Positions 44,848 to 56,872 of a DNA stretch of 64,000 nt are shown here, piece after piece. The notes beneath the pieces were generated by a model. It ran no database searches. It was given only the letters and a program-made list of their open reading frames with translations, and was not told where the DNA came from. The DNA is taken from positions 1-64,000 of the forward strand of contig JANBPK010000882.1 in assembly GCA_027579435.1 (NCBI GenBank), given 5' to 3'. The position numbers and the translations under genes are program-made. The DNA comes from Candolleomyces eurysporus (Eukaryota > Basidiomycota > Agaricomycetes > Agaricales > Psathyrellaceae). The stretch's first letter is position 1. Each line of letters opens with the position of its first letter.

Positions 44848-46818
44848 ATGGCATCACTACCACCCAACCCCGATCCTACCATGCTGAAAGAACCCACTCC
44901 TCCTGCGCCCTCTCAGCCGATTGAAACACCAATTCTCGATGCGCCTATTGCTTCTGAACCTGCAGAGAAATGGGCTGAAAAAAACCTTGGGCGCTGTATC
45001 CGGCGAACAGGACCGGATTCAGGACTTGCCCGCTTCGAACGTTTCGACGCCTGGACCTGTCGTTCCTGGAGCTTTCCCTATTCCCTCCCTCTTGTATCAA
45101 GCAGGGAGCACAGGCAATGCTACTTCTGCGCTGGAGACAGCCAGGGGATACGTTGGAGCTGCTGGAAAGAAAGTGGCGGAGTACGTGCCAGCCGTATCTA
45201 GCATTATTCGTGAGTCGGCATTTTCCTGAATGGTTGTATTCGCGTTTCTCATTGCTTTCCCTCGTTAGCATCCTTTTCGAACAAATCGAACAACGTCGAG
45301 CATCCAGAACTCAGCAAGAACGGCCTGGAAGCTGTCTCCGGGGAGTCCCTCGCCAAACTTCCGGATGAGCGTAAAGAAGAGGGCACTCTGACCTCTAGAG
45401 GCAACGAGCGAAACGCCAACGGTCTCGAAATTCTCTCCGGAGAGTCCCTCGCCAAGCTACCTGAAGAACGTGCCCGAGAATCCGCCAACCCGACCATATC
45501 TGAACAGGTTCGCGATACTGCTGCTTCCGCACTCAATACCGCCCAGGGCTACGCTGCTTCTACTGCCCAGGCAGCTCAAAATACCACTACTGCTGCAGCA
45601 CAGACAACTCAGGGTGCGGCATCATCCACCGTCGATTCGTCGACGGGAGCCGCCACTCAAGTCAAGAACTTGGCAATCGATACCAGGGATAGTTATACCA
45701 AAGCCGCGTCGACTACCGCACACAACATCGCCGAATCTACTTCTGAGAACACGAAGAGTACCGCCAATAGTGCCAGAGACTACGCCAATTCTGCTCCCGG
45801 CGCTGTGTCCAATACCGCTGGTACCGCGGTTCAAACCACCAAAGACGCTTCCACTACTGCCGGTAACACTACCGCCGCAGCCGTTCCTGCACCTGTCAAA
45901 GGTGCAGCTACGACTGCCTTCGAAACTGCCAAGGATTACGTCGAGACTGCGGGCGATAAGGCGAAGGCCTACTTGCCCGAGAGTGTTGGTTCGTATCTAC
46001 GTACGCCCTCCCCTTCATCTGACTCAGAATTTTGTATTTACGTCCTTACAGCCACCCATGGTGCCCCACTCATTGCATCTCGCGACGACTCGGTCCTCAA
46101 CACTAACAATGCCAACGGTCTCACCAACCTCCCAGACGGCTCTACATCCTTCGCCGTCCTACCTGAAGAACGTAACACAGCTGTTCTTCCATCGCACGAC
46201 GCCGAGTCCAACGCGCCCCTAGGCAAGACTGGCGGTGTAGGACGATTGCCTGAGGGAAGGGGCGTGGCGCTGTTGCCTGACGAGCGGAAGGGCAAGACGG
46301 CCTTCGACGAGAAGGACCAAGGAACCACCGGCTCTCTCAACGTCCCATCAACTCGCGACAACCATTCACCATTTGCACCCGAGTCCACTGACGGTGCTTC
46401 CAACGATGCCTCCATCCGAACCCTCGCGGGAAGTCTTCAGGGCAAGAACGAAAAGTTCGCACCTGGTGTGGACCTGGCGAAAGGCGAACAGACCTTGGAA
46501 GGGAAAGAGAGGCACGAGGGTATCGGTCAACAACCTCCTCCCGTCCCAGAGAAATCGCGCGCGAGCGACTCAATGGTGGCACACACGGGCCACACACCTG
46601 CCGTTAACACCACTGGTCGCGACATCGGGTTTGTGTCCCCTGCAGGGCACGATCATGAGGTCCTTGCCTCCAGTCCCACTTCTTCCTCGCCTTCTTCACA
46701 AACGAAGAAGCATGGGTTCATGGATAAGGTCAAGGGAGAGATGAAGGTTTTGAGCGGGAAGTTGACTCACAAGGAGGAGAAGGTCTTGGAGGGGAAGAGG
46801 CTCTTGGGCAAGAACTGA
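44848..46818 (+). CDS. LPEER-motif protein with LEA-like region
   Basis: Exon 1 44848-45209, intron 45210-45268, exon 2 to 46818, about 636 residues. The first frame breaks at a run of seven A (44978-44984). Dropping one A joins PAEKWAEK to TLGAVSGEQDR, so I treat it as one gene. Motif copies: AVSGESLAKLPDERKEE, ILSGESLAKLPEERARE, LPDGSTSFAVLPEERN and GGVGRLPEGRGVALLPDER. The middle (about 45500-46010) is Ala/Thr/Ser-rich with regularly spaced Tyr and Asp (DTAASALNTAQGYAASTAQA, AKDYVETAGDKAKAYL), much like LEA-type amphipathic repeats. The C-terminus GFMDKVKGEMKVLSGKL...EEKVLEGKRLLG is basic and helical. It is hydrophilic without a signal peptide. Desiccation or stress protection is plausible but inferred. 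Confidence 0.68.
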
Positions 46819-48902
46819 TATGGGTGTGCGCTGGTAGTCCTACAACGCTAATTCGTTGTACCTCTCTTCAATTATTGTGCTTTTAGTTTTCTGTGTAATG
46901 GTACGGTACATATGCATTCGATCTAAACTGTAGGAATATGGATAATCAATCATCCCATTTTTTGGGCTTCACTTCCTGCTTTTCGTACACAATTCATCAC
47001 AGGCTAGATCATGTAATTTGAGTGAATGAGTAATGAATCATATGTGTAGTGTTGACGATAGCGAATTTGAATGCAACAATGGCATTGAATGATATCATCT
47101 ATCTATCATTATGGCAAAACCGATAGTTTCACCCGCCCGGGATTCTCGGCGACGAAACTACAGACAAGTAGGTGCTTCCGATTATTTCGAACGATAACAG
47201 CATCCACTTCACCCTGCTTCTCTAAATTCTCTGAATCATACCGAGAACGAGGACATCGTGGGCAACCGGAATCCAGGGAACGGAGTCTTTCCTGCAATAC
47301 AATAGGTGACCACAGCCAGCTCATCGTCCTAGAATATACATATATCTTTCAAGGGGACCATTACTTCACCACACCATATATGTTACGAGATACCCCATTT
47401 TCACGAGCTCTCGAACCTCCGCACCCAAGCCACGGTGCTCCAAATCCATCCCGCGATTTACGCACCAAACTATCGGCCGAGCTTCGAAGAACATACCATC
47501 TAGTTCAGGACTTACCCAGTCTCAAGGCACCATCCGGATTCCGAACCTTCCACCAGCTATCCCCGGAATCTGGCCTCGGGATCGGGAGCAAAAAGAAAAA
47601 TACGACTTCGGATGAAATGAGAAGTCGGATTACTACTTACTACTTCGTACATACCGGCTCCCTCAGTGAGCTCATACCTGCTGAACATAGTAGCATTAAG
47701 CTAGGTAAACGGTGCGCTCCGGGGGCGGCCTCGTGTCCTTCATTTTAGAATTCGAGGGTGTTCACTTTTGATCGCCTCTATACCACGGATAATACGGTGG
47801 GTATGAATCAGACTGGACATCGGGGCCACAGTGTCGGTGTTTCTCTAGATGCTTCCAGACGACTTACTGGCAACTGGATTGGTCTAGCATGGTGTGGTCA
47901 TCTGTGCATAAATAATGACGAAACTAATTCATCAAACAGGTTATATAGATCGATACCTTGATTCCAGGGTAACCATGAGTATTTGCATTTGATAGCCTCA
48001 GGTCTTGTGAGTTTCGTCTCATGCGAACGTCCATGCGATGGTGAGTAGATAAGATGTCTTGAGGCGAGTACAATTCCAGCACGGTATCGTAACCCCCAAG
48101 AAGGGCAATATTGCCGCCGCAAACGGAGCCTTTGTTACCTTCTTTCAGAGGCCATTTTCCACGGCCACTCAGCTCCACTCAGGCCCCCTCCTCTTCCGGG
48201 GTGTATTTAACCTATAAACGAATTGGGTTGGTAACGTGCGCCCGGGAGATCGGACGGAGTATGTAAGGATTGATGTACAAACCTACCGAACATGGTTTGA
48301 TCTGAACAAGAGCACCCTGATTATACATATCAATAGAGCCTCCGAAGAGAGTCTGAGAGACAAGTCAGACAAACTGGCAATTTGCGGGACTCCGAGCGGG
48401 CATTGCCAGCCCATGTCGTCTCTGCCAGTGGCGTCGAAGAGATTTCGAAACCATTACTCATCCACTGCGGACGCAGTTGAAGGAAGGGGGCTTGATTTGA
48501 GAAGGAGAAATGAAGGTCTGAGGCGTGAGGACCGGCTGAATTTCAGAGCTGGGTACGCGGCGATAGAAGTCGAGGGAAGTCAAGAGGCTGGATAATATGT
48601 CCCGACCGAAAGAAGGACCCTTCATCAATTCATCGTGCGTAACGACTGATCAACTAGCATCGAGGAGTCTTGGGAGTGAAGCCTGAGGGTGAACGGAAGT
48701 AGCTGAGTGTTCACAGAAGAGAGTTTGGTTCAAAAGTATATTGACACGGGTAATTATCGTATCAATGTGCAGCGGCGCTCTGCCGTAACTAACTTGGGGT
48801 GCCTTTCCTAAAGCTGATAGAGCTGGGGGTTAGAAGGCGTTTTCACTACCCGCGAAGCTTGCAAGAGACCACGTTACCTGCACGAAGAAGCAGAACCTTA
48901 AG
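46819..48902. other. 2-kb stretch with no supported gene
   Basis: Contains only short open frames, the longest about 219 codons at 47089-47748, with mixed composition and no recognised motif. No tRNA, simple repeat or transposon end is evident. It separates the LPEER/LEA gene from the 3' end of DML1. Confidence 0.4.
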
Positions 48903-51054
48903 TTACGCTAAGGTGTCGACATCTTCTGCGCTGCTACCAGAATTATCGTGGATAGTCCAGAGGTCGTTCACCAGTTCTCGAAGCTCGTCTAGATCAACTC
49001 CACAATCCAACGCCGCCTGCGCCCTTCTGCTAAGACATGTTTCGACAAATGTGGCGTACCGCCTGAACAGCCCAGACAACCTCCCCGTGGTTGATAATGA
49101 GGCCACGCCTTTCATCATCCCATGCAACTCCGATGAAGCAGTTAAACTGGTGTGCTGGATCGCAGTATCATTCCACAAGAATGACGGGAACGAGGTCGGG
49201 AGTGGGTACCCCAGACTGCGATACCTAGAGGAGAACGTGTTCATCAGCACGTAGGTCGGTGTGAAATGGGCGCCAATTATAAACGGGCCGTCCACTTCTA
49301 GAACACACGTTCATTTACCTCGATATGTACTGTGTCGAGTTTAAATGTGAAAGATGCTTTTCGTATTTGGTGATATCTTCATCGGAAAATCCTCGTGTCA
49401 CATCTACCCGGCATGCTGTTAAGGCTGCACTTCCCTGGAGAGTCGATTCAGTTTCATGGGCAAACCACGGCGCGAAAATTCCAGAGAAATTCCAGAGACG
49501 AGGAGAGCAGCACACCTTGATGTCATTAGGGATCGAAAACACCGCAGTTTCGGACAATGTGTCTTGGGTTATGGTGGAAAGAGGGAGATTTCCGGAGAGT
49601 TCGCCGAAAGGACTTCTAGCTTGAATTTGGAGCCTTGCGGCCAGGGTGGCCAGGTCATCGTGTTCGCGACTTAATCTTCACGCGGTCAGCATACGCAAAA
49701 ATCGAGCTGGTGGGATTCTAACCGGGCAGGAAGCGTTGCAGATTCGATATACGGTGCCACGATGGCAGATGTGTGGTAAAGGCTCGATCTCTAAAATGTC
49801 CGAAGACGAACTGAGCACTTGATTCACTGGTTATGGTATCCGGACTCACATCAGGGTCAGTATAATGTCGCCAGGCAGCTGGTGACCAGTTCACGGGAGG
49901 CTGGATGGGAATGGCCATTGAAGCAGTGTCATCCAATGAGCGCAGGTAGAGTGCGTCTCCGATGGCAGCTCTCGTCCCAGAAGCCTCCAGAACATGTAAG
50001 GAAGCGCGCTACAATCAGATAACAAAGGACGTACATCATTGGTGCTGATACCTTGATCTAGCCCTGAGAGCAGAGGAAAGACGAGAGAAGGTGTTTTTCG
50101 GTAATCGTCCTGGAACGTGGTCAGGAAGGACGCCGTAAACCCCCCGAACGTTCCACTGTCATTGATGACTTGGAGTCCCTGGCGAATCATCATGAGGGAA
50201 CATCTAGCACCGTGGAGGAAGAATCCATACCTGTAAGGCGTCGCACTCCTCGAGGGACTGGCGAACAGCACCCTCCATCAGGTCACACTCCTGCTAATAC
50301 ATGGGTGCTATTCCTAATCGAGAAATTTCAATGAAGGTTCCATACCTCGTTGTAGCGACGGAAGATGTCCTGTCCTAGGCCCCAGCTGCTCCCGGGCCCA
50401 TCCCACTCTGAGGGTTGATTGATTGGTTGGAGAGTCCTTGGGAGGTAATACAACCGGTTATAGTCAGACCAATATCTGACCTTTCCTCGCAATAGATGTT
50501 GAGATGGGAGAGATTGCTTCCCAGGCTCGCTGACATTGCTGTTCGACAGATACTCCTGGTACACGCTCCTTGTGATAGGAGGTTGCCGAATCGATTGGAC
50601 GGAGCCAGTCCTTTTCAGGAATCAGCCACCAGATACTCGTCTACATGACAGAATCACCAGACCGGCTCACCAGAGTCCCGTATCTGCATCATAGTCCCCT
50701 TCATGGTCGCCCAGAGCGTTATCTCTTGTCAGGGTGCCAAAGTTACCTTCATGATCAAGCCCAGACCATCAGCCTCGACTTGTGAACTTCTGTAGGAGAG
50801 GAGTAGGCACCTTTCCAGTCAAAGGTCAGCAGCCGAGGACACCACGTCCCGTGTTCCTGATTTCGACATCAACTTGCGTCCCATCGGTGCTGTGAAGAAA
50901 GGAACGAAACTGATTCATTCCGAAATGAAATGGCAGCATCAACTGGTGCAGTTTCAGGGTCCTCCGAGGCCAAATAGCTCTCTTGAGTGTTCCAAAAGTG
51001 GGTACCAACATAGTTGGCGTAGCCTCCTGCTTGGATATACAGAATCTCTTTCAT
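48903..51054 (-). CDS. DML1: DML1/Misato tubulin-like protein
   Basis: Ten exons: 51054-50911, 50856-50811, 50746-50671, 50610-50346, 50290-50231, 50178-50035, 49984-49850, 49790-49723, 49633-49319 and 49224-48903. They sum to 1575 nt (524 residues) with consistent phases. Family landmarks are MKEILYIQAGGYANYVGTHF at the start (tubulin-like motif), TFDWKGNFGTL, KVRYWSDYNRLYYLPRTLQ, NDSGTFGGFTASFL, LVFPLLSG, ASMAIPIQPPVNW and YPLPTSFPSF near the C-terminus. In yeast and animals Dml1/Misato acts in mitochondrial DNA inheritance and mitochondrial distribution, combining a misato segment with a tubulin-like region. No single open frame exceeds about 130 codons, so the gene is easily missed. The borders of exons 8-10 are the least certain. 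Confidence 0.85.
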
Positions 51055-53872
51055 TTGAGATCAATTGAAGGTAATGAGAAGAGATGGCGTCGTGCAACGA
51101 TGTGGATCCGGCAAACCGTGAAATTGAGGCGTGGCGATCAAACACAGCAAAACAATCGCTTTCGGGATGATGGCGACAGATTCCTGGCCTCTTTTGACTG
51201 GAATCGTCCAAGTTCCTGATACACTTCCATGCGTTCTTGCTGCTTGTGGTGCGCACGCGGCTCTGAACAAAGGCACCCTCTTTTTGTATCAGCGGAAACA
51301 AATCCACAATCGCATAGGGGTGTACACTTCTGGACTATTGGAGTTACTTTGACACTGATAAAATGACCGTTATCCAGCTCCTCGTTCATGAAGACTAATT
51401 GGCGAGCAACGAAACCTTAGCCTTTCTGCTGCTCTCCAGCCATGAAACTCATATGAAACTGTAATGAATCAAGGTTCGAGGGTAATTTAAACAACCAAGT
51501 ACCACATCGCGCCGTTGCAGTATTAAGTTACATTCAATCGGCGGAGCAGGGCTGCAAGTTTCACGGACCCTCATTTTCACTTCTTCTCTCGGCCCGTGCG
51601 GGCTCGGCGTTGGATGTCTGCCATGAGCCTGGCAACCGCTTTTGCCTCCGCGCTGGAATTAGGCTATGTCTTCCAGCTCAGTCCTGGCATACGATCATTA
51701 TCGATGATGTTGTAAGTCTATTTGTCTGGTTCCTTGCGATATGAAACATCGGCTCATCGTCGGTTACATCCTGCAGATACTCTTGAAGGGGTTCTAGCGA
51801 CATTTTTGTTGTCTTACAATCCCTATAATGATCGTTTCCTGGGTGCTGTCTACGTAGGGAACGGCGGAATTCGCTTTCACTTCGAAGGCCAGGGGATGCC
51901 ACTCACGGACGTTTTGTTTCCCCAATAGTTAACGGACTGCTTTCATAACCCCGCGACCTCACCTCATCTGGGTTTTGAGTGGTTAGACTTGGAGGTTCCG
52001 TGCTTCTGCGAATTTCCTCAGAACGGCGACTATTGGAGATATGCCACTGGGCCTGGATCTCTCGATCAATGACAGGTTCAAACAGCGACTGGCATATGAT
52101 ATTGTATTGTGGCAAGTAATACTTTATAATACATGTATTCGACAACTAATGCATGGGTATATGTGGGATGGTATGACTATAGGCAAACGCGGAAGCTATC
52201 CAGAGCTCTTCTATCTTCAGGTGACAGCGGGGTATAGTTTAGAGGTGTTGAAGGGAGGGTATATGGCGACATCGGGGGCGGGGGAGAGGCTTCAACAACG
52301 GGAAAGTGCATCGGATGCACACCGCGCGTGCGAGGGATGGAGGGAGGACGCAGAGTGGAGGCGTCAAGGGGATTCTGGCGGAGGACCTCGCATGAGGTCG
52401 TGGACCCTCGTTTTTCTTTAGAAGTGGTGGTTTGCACTTCGTGATACGCTTATATCATTCATGTCTCTCATGTGTCCGATGTTTTTCTTTCTATTCATCT
52501 TGCTTTTTTCTTTTCTTTCTTGTCGTTTCTCTTTTTTGTTGTTTGTAAGTCTACATATGATGTTATGTTATGATACTACCTGCAGGCATTGCGTACCGCG
52601 CTAGTACTACATTCTACTATGATTTTTTATGTACATCTCCAACAGGACCTCCACAAGGAATGCGATTTTTGCGCCTGCCAACCTCGCTAGCTCAGTTGTG
52701 ACGGCCTATGCTTGCTTGCACGGGTAACGCCAAAGCGTTTCTCCCTGACTGGATCTTCAGGCTGCCAGGCTGTCTCGTTGCTGCAGGACCTTCCAGTCGT
52801 ACTAGCCACTGTTGATATTATTCCCCAGGTCCTTCTTAAGCAGCCTCGTACTCGATGGGGTCTCGGAACCTTTCTACGGTGGTGGTGGCCCAGGATCGGT
52901 TCAGGCCAGCTCAAGAAGGTGTGTAACCGACCAACAATGTCAAGAAATGGATATATTGTATATTTTGCAAACGCACATGATTGAATCGACATCGAGCACC
53001 TCAGGGAAGTGACGCTCGTAATTTACGCGAAAACTCGGCGTAGCGCTCGGTCCACATGGAACCACACGGGCATTGCCGTTTCCAAAACCTGCATGCGAGG
53101 TTTTGACCATCAGCTGCTGCAGCCCATTTTGTAAAGGCTGTCCCCATGTTAGGGGTGGGCTGTTCACCAAGGCCCCACCTCAACTTTGGAAGATGCCCAA
53201 TTCCAACCAAATTTAGTCTTTGGGTTCGTGTGTATTTTCTCACCTCGCGCCAAACACAGGACGACGCCTGACTTGAGATTCAAGGAGTCCTCTGAACTCC
53301 GGTGACTTCATATTCAAAGTCCGTGCACGTTTTGCTTTTTCTCTTCTATCTAGCACTGCAATTCTGGGTTTCTGATCCTCACAAAATCAGAAGCCCTCCT
53401 CCTGGACGCGTATTTGTCCTCGAAAACAGGGCTCAAGGACAATTGGTGTACGACGGTGCGCCAAGAGAGTTTTTTTNCTTTCTGATTGGTCCTTTCATGA
53501 GTGGTTGAGCATTCTCAGGGGGGACGTCACCGCACCACCCGTTGAGTTTCGGTGGCCGATGCGGCATGGGCAGAAACAAAAACGCCTTTAAAATGTCGAC
53601 CTCATGGGAAACAAGGACGAAATGGCCAGAAATGGATTGGACTTCGATCAAAAGGAGTGATTGAATACAACTCTCTCTCCAACTCTCGTCAGACTTCCAG
53701 GTGCTAGCTAGGTTAGTTCCAGCGATTGTGTGAGGTTACTGTCACTCATGCTTCGAGATTTTCGTAGATGGACCTCGTAATTCCGAGCAATCATCTGGCA
53801 TTGATGCTAGGCATCATTCTCAGATTAGGCGGAGAAACCGTCGACGTTGAGGATCTGGCCCTGGACGACATC
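51055..53872. other. 2.8-kb stretch with no supported gene
   Basis: Only short frames with no recognised features. A T/C-rich low-complexity stretch occurs at 52480-52545. The DML1 promoter must lie at the left edge. The CACTA-type element begins at 53873. Confidence 0.4.
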
Positions 53873-55308
53873 CACTAGGCGCTCCGCGTCGGGTTAAAAC
53901 CACCCGACGCGGTCACCCGCCCGGCCGGTTTGCCAAACCTCGGCTGACTGGGATTGATAACCCGTCTGACTGGGTACATTCGGGTTATTGGTGACGGGTG
54001 AACTCCTAGGAATCTTCACCTGATTTTTGTTACAAACAATCCGCCGGGGCCAGGTCACTGGGCGGGTTGATTTGCCTCGTCTTGTGGGTTAAATTCACAG
54101 GTAGATGCGCGTGAGTTTTACCTGTAATTCTAGTGTTTTTAGCTCGTTTCACGGGTTGATATTCCGGCAGGCTGATGGGTGAATTCGCAGGTAGAATCAA
54201 TTCACTCTACGGGTGAAATTAATTTGATTTACGGTGATATCAACTAATGCTGTACGAGAAATCATTTCTTGAATAGTACTAGGTAATATGAATATAGTAT
54301 CAATAGCTAGTCTGTCTGAAAGAGGGAGTAGGAGATTATCATCATGTCGAGGTACCGTCTCAAAGCTCAACAAAATAAGTAAAGCGGTGACGCAAGGGCG
54401 AAAGATGATGGATGCACGGGTGAACGGGGTCAAAAGAATCGGTGGTGATTGAAGAGGGAATCTACGAGTAGGCTGGGTGATTGAGCTATCATAGAAGCCA
54501 TGAGGAAGGACATTATACTTGCGAGCATGCAGGGGCCTCCTGGTGTCCGTAGATGACGAGCCCGTGCTGCTTGACGATGCCTTGTTAAGAGCCGGAGCAG
54601 GCTTTCTCCCAACGACCGATCTGCAGCGACAGTGCGTCAAGCTCGGACAGAATCACCTTGGCTCAACTGCCCACTTACTTTGGCACCACTGCTCTCGGCG
54701 GTACTATGCGCTCTGCCTTTTCCCTTGCTCTGTGGTGTTTCCCAGCGAGTGTGTCCGCCACTACCTGGGTGGTGACCTGTGGCGGTAACGCAGCAGGCTT
54801 GGCGGGGACTAGATGATTTGGTGGTGGTTTTGGCAGGTTCTGGGAGTTGCGGTAATAAAGGCGGGTTGTGACATATTGGATAGAAGTTGAAGATTGATAT
54901 ACGGTGAGAGGAAGGATGGAGTTGTGGTTGACGATCGCTCGCCAGATTCGTTATTTGTACTCGCTATTTGGCCAAATATATCGCCCGCCAAAGTTGTTTG
55001 CCAAGTTTTGGCTATGCTGCAGCTTCGTACTCATGAAGAATAGTGGGTTTTAAAAGGTAGTTTATTGCTGTAAGTTCGCGCCACATTGGTGGCTATATTG
55101 GAGACACAATCATTCACCCGTTGTTCCAGGCAAAATTCCCTGTCAGCCCAATAACCCGTTTCCCAATGCAACAAATCCCCGTCTCGCAACAGGAAAATTC
55201 AACCCGACTGATAACCCGCCATCTATTTTTAGATTCACCAGCAGTGAGCCGCCAAACGGGTTGAATCCGTCTCGCGGGTTGCTTTAACCCGACGCGGGGC
55301 GCGTAGTG
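53873..55308 (-). mobile_element. Non-autonomous CACTA-type DNA transposon, copy A
   Basis: 1436 bp bounded by CACTAGGCGC and GCGCGTAGTG, i.e. imperfect terminal inverted repeats of about 25 bp (CACTA[G/C]GCGC[C/T]CCGCGTC...). CACTA...TAGTG ends are the mark of the CACTA (EnSpm) superfamily. Inside the ends are many subterminal words such as CGGGTTA and ACGGGTGAA, typical transposase-binding repeats. The flanks (ATC/AAT) show no clear target duplication. No transposase is present, so movement would need an autonomous relative. On - it carries fragments of a small reading frame (MSQPAFI..., ...LHARKYNVLPHGFYDS) also found in copy B. It lies in opposite orientation to copy B, 169 bp away. Confidence 0.78.
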
Positions 55309-55477
55309 AATCCCTCCCAGATAAATACGTAAATTTCGCTCTGTTCGAGATACAGTTTCCCCCAACGATCAGAGTCCTTGAGAAAGTCGAGCAATGATTT
55401 GTGGTAAAAACTATAACTAATTCTCGCCTGGTCGCCGGGAGGTGGGATCTGAATTAGTGAATGAAGGCTTCCGAGTA

Positions 55478-56869
55478 CACTACGCGCCCCGCGTCGGGTT
55501 AAAGCAGCCCGCGCGACGGATTTAACCCGTTTGGCGGCTCACTGCTGGTGAATCTAGAAATAGATCACGGGTTATCAGTCGGGTTAATTTTTCCTGTTGC
55601 GAGACGGGATTTCGTTGTATTGGGAAACGGGTTATTGGACTGACAGGGTATTTCTCCTTGACTAACGGGTGAATGATCGTGCCTCCGATTTAGCCACCAA
55701 TGTATCCCAAGCTTACAGCAATAAACTACCTTTGAAATGCGCTAATCTTCATGAGCACGACGCTGCAGCACGGCCAGGATTTGGCAAAAATTTTCGGCGG
55801 GCGATATTGGCCAAATAGCGAGTACAAATAACCGGCGAACGATTGTCAACCACAACTCCGTCCTTCCTCTCATCAAATACCAATCTTTATCTTCCATCGA
55901 ACATGTCACAACCCGCCTTTATAGCCAACATCGCCAACATCCAGAACCTGCCATGGCCACCACCGATTTGTCTTGTCCGCACCGAGCCCGCTGCGTTACC
56001 ACCACAGGTCACCGCCCAGACAGTGGCGGGCACACTCATTGGGAAATGAGCAAGGCGATGCCCACTGTTAGAGAGAGGGCTCTTGCTGCAAGCAGAAGCA
56101 CTTTGGGAGCTTTAGACCCCTCTACAATTTGGGAATATCGCTTAGGTGCGAGGTCGACCTGGCACGTCGTCAAGCAACACGAGCCCATGATCTACGGACA
56201 CCAGGAGGCCACCCTGCATGCTCGCAAGTATAACGATCTTCCTCACGGCTTCTATGATAGCTAAATTACTCAGCCTGCTCGTAGATTCCCTCATCAACTA
56301 CCGCCCACTCTTTTGACCCCGTACATCTATTATTTTTCGCCCTTGCAACAACACCTCTGAACTTTCGGTTAGCTTCGAGACGATATTTCGACACGATACC
56401 GACCTTCTACTCCCTCTTTAAGACAGACTGGTTATGAATGCAGTTATATACCTAGAATTCAATAAATAATCGCTCGTACAGCATGATTTGATATCACCAT
56501 AAACTGATTTGATTCAACCCGTCACGGCGAATTAATTCCACCTGTGAGGCAGGCTGAATTCACCCATCAGCCACTCACTCCCCCACTGGAATATCAACCC
56601 CGTAAAGCGAGCTCAAAACACCAGAATTACGAGTAAAACTCACCCGCAACTACCTGTTAATTTAACCCACAAGATGAGGCAAAACAACCTGGCCCTGGCG
56701 GATTGTTTGTAACAAAAATCGGGTGAAGATCCCGAGGAATTCACCCGTCGCCAATAACCCGACTGCACCGAGTCAGACGGGCTATCAGTCCCAGCCAGCC
56801 GAGGTTTGGCAAACCGGCTGGGCGGGTGACCGCGTCGGGTTGTTTTAACCCGACGCGGGGCGCCTAGTG
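55478..56869 (+). mobile_element. Non-autonomous CACTA-type DNA transposon, copy B
   Basis: 1392 bp from CACTACGCGC to GCGCCTAGTG, flanked by a 3-bp target duplication GTA (55475-55477 and 56870-56872), as expected for CACTA elements. It is similar along its whole length to the reverse complement of copy A, so 53873-56869 is one large interrupted palindrome with 1.4-kb arms. Internal reading-frame remnants on + include MSQPAFIANIANIQ and ATLHARKYNDLPHGFYDS, the latter ending in a stop. No transposase is seen. Confidence 0.85.
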
Positions 56870-56872
56870 GTA

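Noticed and set aside
45470..46222. 250-codon Pro/Leu/Arg-rich frame on the + strand
   Set aside because: A shadow of the real Ala/Thr-rich coding sequence in another frame.
47089..47748. 219-codon open frame on the + strand
   Set aside because: Low coding character, no domain and no conserved-looking blocks; likely chance.
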